Positions 62,875 to 64,000 of a stretch of 64,000 nt of DNA are shown in pieces (the first letter of the stretch is position 1; each line of letters opens with the position of its first letter). The position numbers were made by a program, and so were the translations under genes. The DNA comes from Marinomonas alcarazii (GTDB taxonomy: Bacteria > Pseudomonadota > Gammaproteobacteria > Pseudomonadales > Marinomonadaceae). The notes under the pieces were generated by a model. The model was not told the origin of the DNA, did no database searches, and saw nothing but the letters and a program-made list of their open reading frames with translations. The stretch spans positions 1 to 64,000 of the forward strand of contig NZ_QKLW01000011.1 of NCBI RefSeq assembly GCF_003208215.1, written 5' to 3'.

Positions 62875-64000
62875 GTGAAAGTCGTTTCAGCTGTATTGTT
62901 GGCTTTAATAAGCGTGCAGAGTTTTGCGAAAACGGTAGAAGATGTTCGTATTGATGGCTTGGTTCAGATGCCTTCAGCAAGAGCCTTCGATGTTATTGGG
63001 TTTAATGAAACAGAGTCGTATGACTCTGCTAAAGTGTATCAAGCAATTACTGGTCTTTTTAGGACGGGTTACTTTAGTGATATTGATGTTTATGAAGACA
63101 ACAATGTCTTGGTCTTTGATGTTGAGGAGCGACCTTCAATAGGTAATCTAACTATTGAGGGAAATGAGCTAATCAAGACGGAAGACTTGGAGAGGGGGCT
63201 TAAGTTATCAGGTTTAGAGGTTGGTGAAATCTATAAACCAGAAACCCTTAATCAGATCGTTCAAGAACTCCAGCGTCAGTATTACGCACTAGGTCGATAC
63301 AGCGCTAAGGTAGATATCACGATTAATGAAATGCCTCGTAACCGTACGGGGATTGTGATCAATATAGATGAAGGTGATACAGCAAAGATTGTTCACCTTA
63401 ATATCGTTGGCAATAAAGCGTTTGATCAGGAAACTCTGACAAAAGACTTTGAGTCTAGCGAAACAGGGTCATGGAACCCTTTCAGCTCTGCGGATGAATA
63501 CGCAAAAGCAAAAATTGAAGGTGATATAAATACACTGAAAAGCTTTTATTTAGATAAGGGTTATTTAGATTTTCAAGTTGTTTCTAGCCAAGTAAGTCTG
63601 TCTGCCGATAAGCGCGACGTTTACATCGTTATTAACGTTGATGAGGGTGAACCGTACACTATCAATCAAGTTTCGTTAAGCGGCAGTTTGCCTATTTCTG
63701 AAGATCGAGTTTGGTCGAAGATCACTCAAAAAACGGGCGATGTTTTTTCTCGTAGTCAGGTGACTTCAATTATTGAAGGCATTTCAACAGAGCTTGGTGA
63801 TCATGGCTATTTATTTACCAATGTGAATGTCATTCCTGAAAAGTTTGATGATCATACGGTGAATTTAAGTTACCAAATTGCTCCAGGGCCAAAAGTGTAT
63901 GTTCGCCGAATCACATTCAGTGGTAATAGCGAAACCCAAGATGAAGTGCTGCGTCGTGAAATGACACAGTTTGAAGGGGCGCTTGCGACTCATTCCAAAA
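62875..64000 (+). CDS. bamA: Outer-membrane assembly factor BamA, 5' part
   Basis: The first 375 residues of BamA, cut by the window end. A signal peptide ends near QSFA-KTVEDV. The POTRA repeats follow: each begins with a strand such as VRIDGLVQMP, LTIEGNELIKTEDLE, LNIVGNKAFDQETL, VSLSGSLPISEDRV and ITFSGNSETQDEVL, so POTRA 1-4 are complete and POTRA5 has begun. Motifs such as LFRTGYFSDIDVYEDNN are typical. The start is GTG at 62875, since the overlapping ATG is followed by a stop, and GAGAGG lies upstream. The barrel lies outside. skp, lpxD, fabZ and lpxA are expected after it by general synteny. Confidence 0.97.
   Translation, partial: MKVVSAVLLALISVQSFAKTVEDVRIDGLVQMPSARAFDVIGFNETESYDSAKVYQAITGLFRTGYFSDIDVYEDNNVLVFDVEERPSIGNLTIEGNELIKTEDLERGLKLSGLEVGEIYKPETLNQIVQELQRQYYALGRYSAKVDITINEMPRNRTGIVINIDEGDTAKIVHLNIVGNKAFDQETLTKDFESSETGSWNPFSSADEYAKAKIEGDINTLKSFYLDKGYLDFQVVSSQVSLSADKRDVYIVINVDEGEPYTINQVSLSGSLPISEDRVWSKITQKTGDVFSRSQVTSIIEGISTELGDHGYLFTNVNVIPEKFDDHTVNLSYQIAPGPKVYVRRITFSGNSETQDEVLRREMTQFEGALATHSK

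Overview
The window looks like a chromosomal segment of a gammaproteobacterium with moderate GC content. I judged GC by eye and did not compute it. Housekeeping gene order is of the Pseudomonas/Oceanospirillales type: lepA-lepB-rnc-era-recO-acpS, barA/cysM/rlmD/relA/mazG, ppc/adk/tsaB, map-glnD-dapC-dapD, and rpsB-tsf-pyrH-frr-uppS-cdsA-dxr-rseP-bamA. Base composition and protein sequences suggest a marine Oceanospirillales member such as Marinomonas. That assignment is inference. Coding density is high, and no tRNA, rRNA, insertion sequence, prophage or CRISPR array was seen.

Layout. 1-7,000: a type VI secretion (T6SS) cargo module with the 3' part of vgrG, a DUF4123 adaptor, a 1,203-residue VasX-like effector with late membrane segments, and a two-helix membrane protein that is the likely immunity factor. 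7,000-20,800: accessory and physiological genes, namely a membrane hybrid histidine kinase, an MgtC-family protein, a DUF2057 protein, a DMT exporter, OmpW, an HD hydrolase, a divergent marR/DUF2798 pair, a Rieske protein with modABC, PBP1B and a periplasmic binding protein. 20,800-24,600: divergent glgA and glgC, then riboflavin synthase. 24,800-30,300: the lepA-lepB-rnc-era-recO-acpS run, without pdxJ. 30,200-38,900: barA with a small lipoprotein gene, then cysM, rlmD, relA and mazG. 38,900-46,400: ppc, adk, tsaB, uppP, rsmJ, slyX, a membrane-anchored cold-shock protein and tpx. 46,500-55,300: minus-strand panD, two hypotheticals, dapE, an ArsC/Spx-like protein, dapD, dapC, glnD and map. 55,300-64,000: the plus-strand rpsB-to-bamA cluster, with bamA cut by the window end.

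How the genes work together. The 5' end builds and delivers an antibacterial membrane toxin. The middle houses GacS/BarA-type signalling beside the stringent-response synthetase RelA. The lysine/peptidoglycan precursor genes dapC, dapD and dapE sit with the nitrogen sensor GlnD. The 3' end couples translation (S2, EF-Ts, RRF), UMP kinase and envelope biogenesis (UppS, CdsA, Dxr, RseP, BamA).

Most of the window is conserved core genome. The best candidates for a second look are the T6SS effector/immunity pair with a hairpin between the two genes, a cold-shock domain tethered to two transmembrane helices, a cysteine-rich lipoprotein gene directly upstream of barA, a DUF2057 protein with a duplicated C-terminal motif, a paired operator between marR and a duplicated DUF2798 gene, and a structured rpsB leader. 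I did not find a clearly new multi-gene system. Start codons were chosen by ribosome-binding sites and family alignment from memory. No database search was possible.
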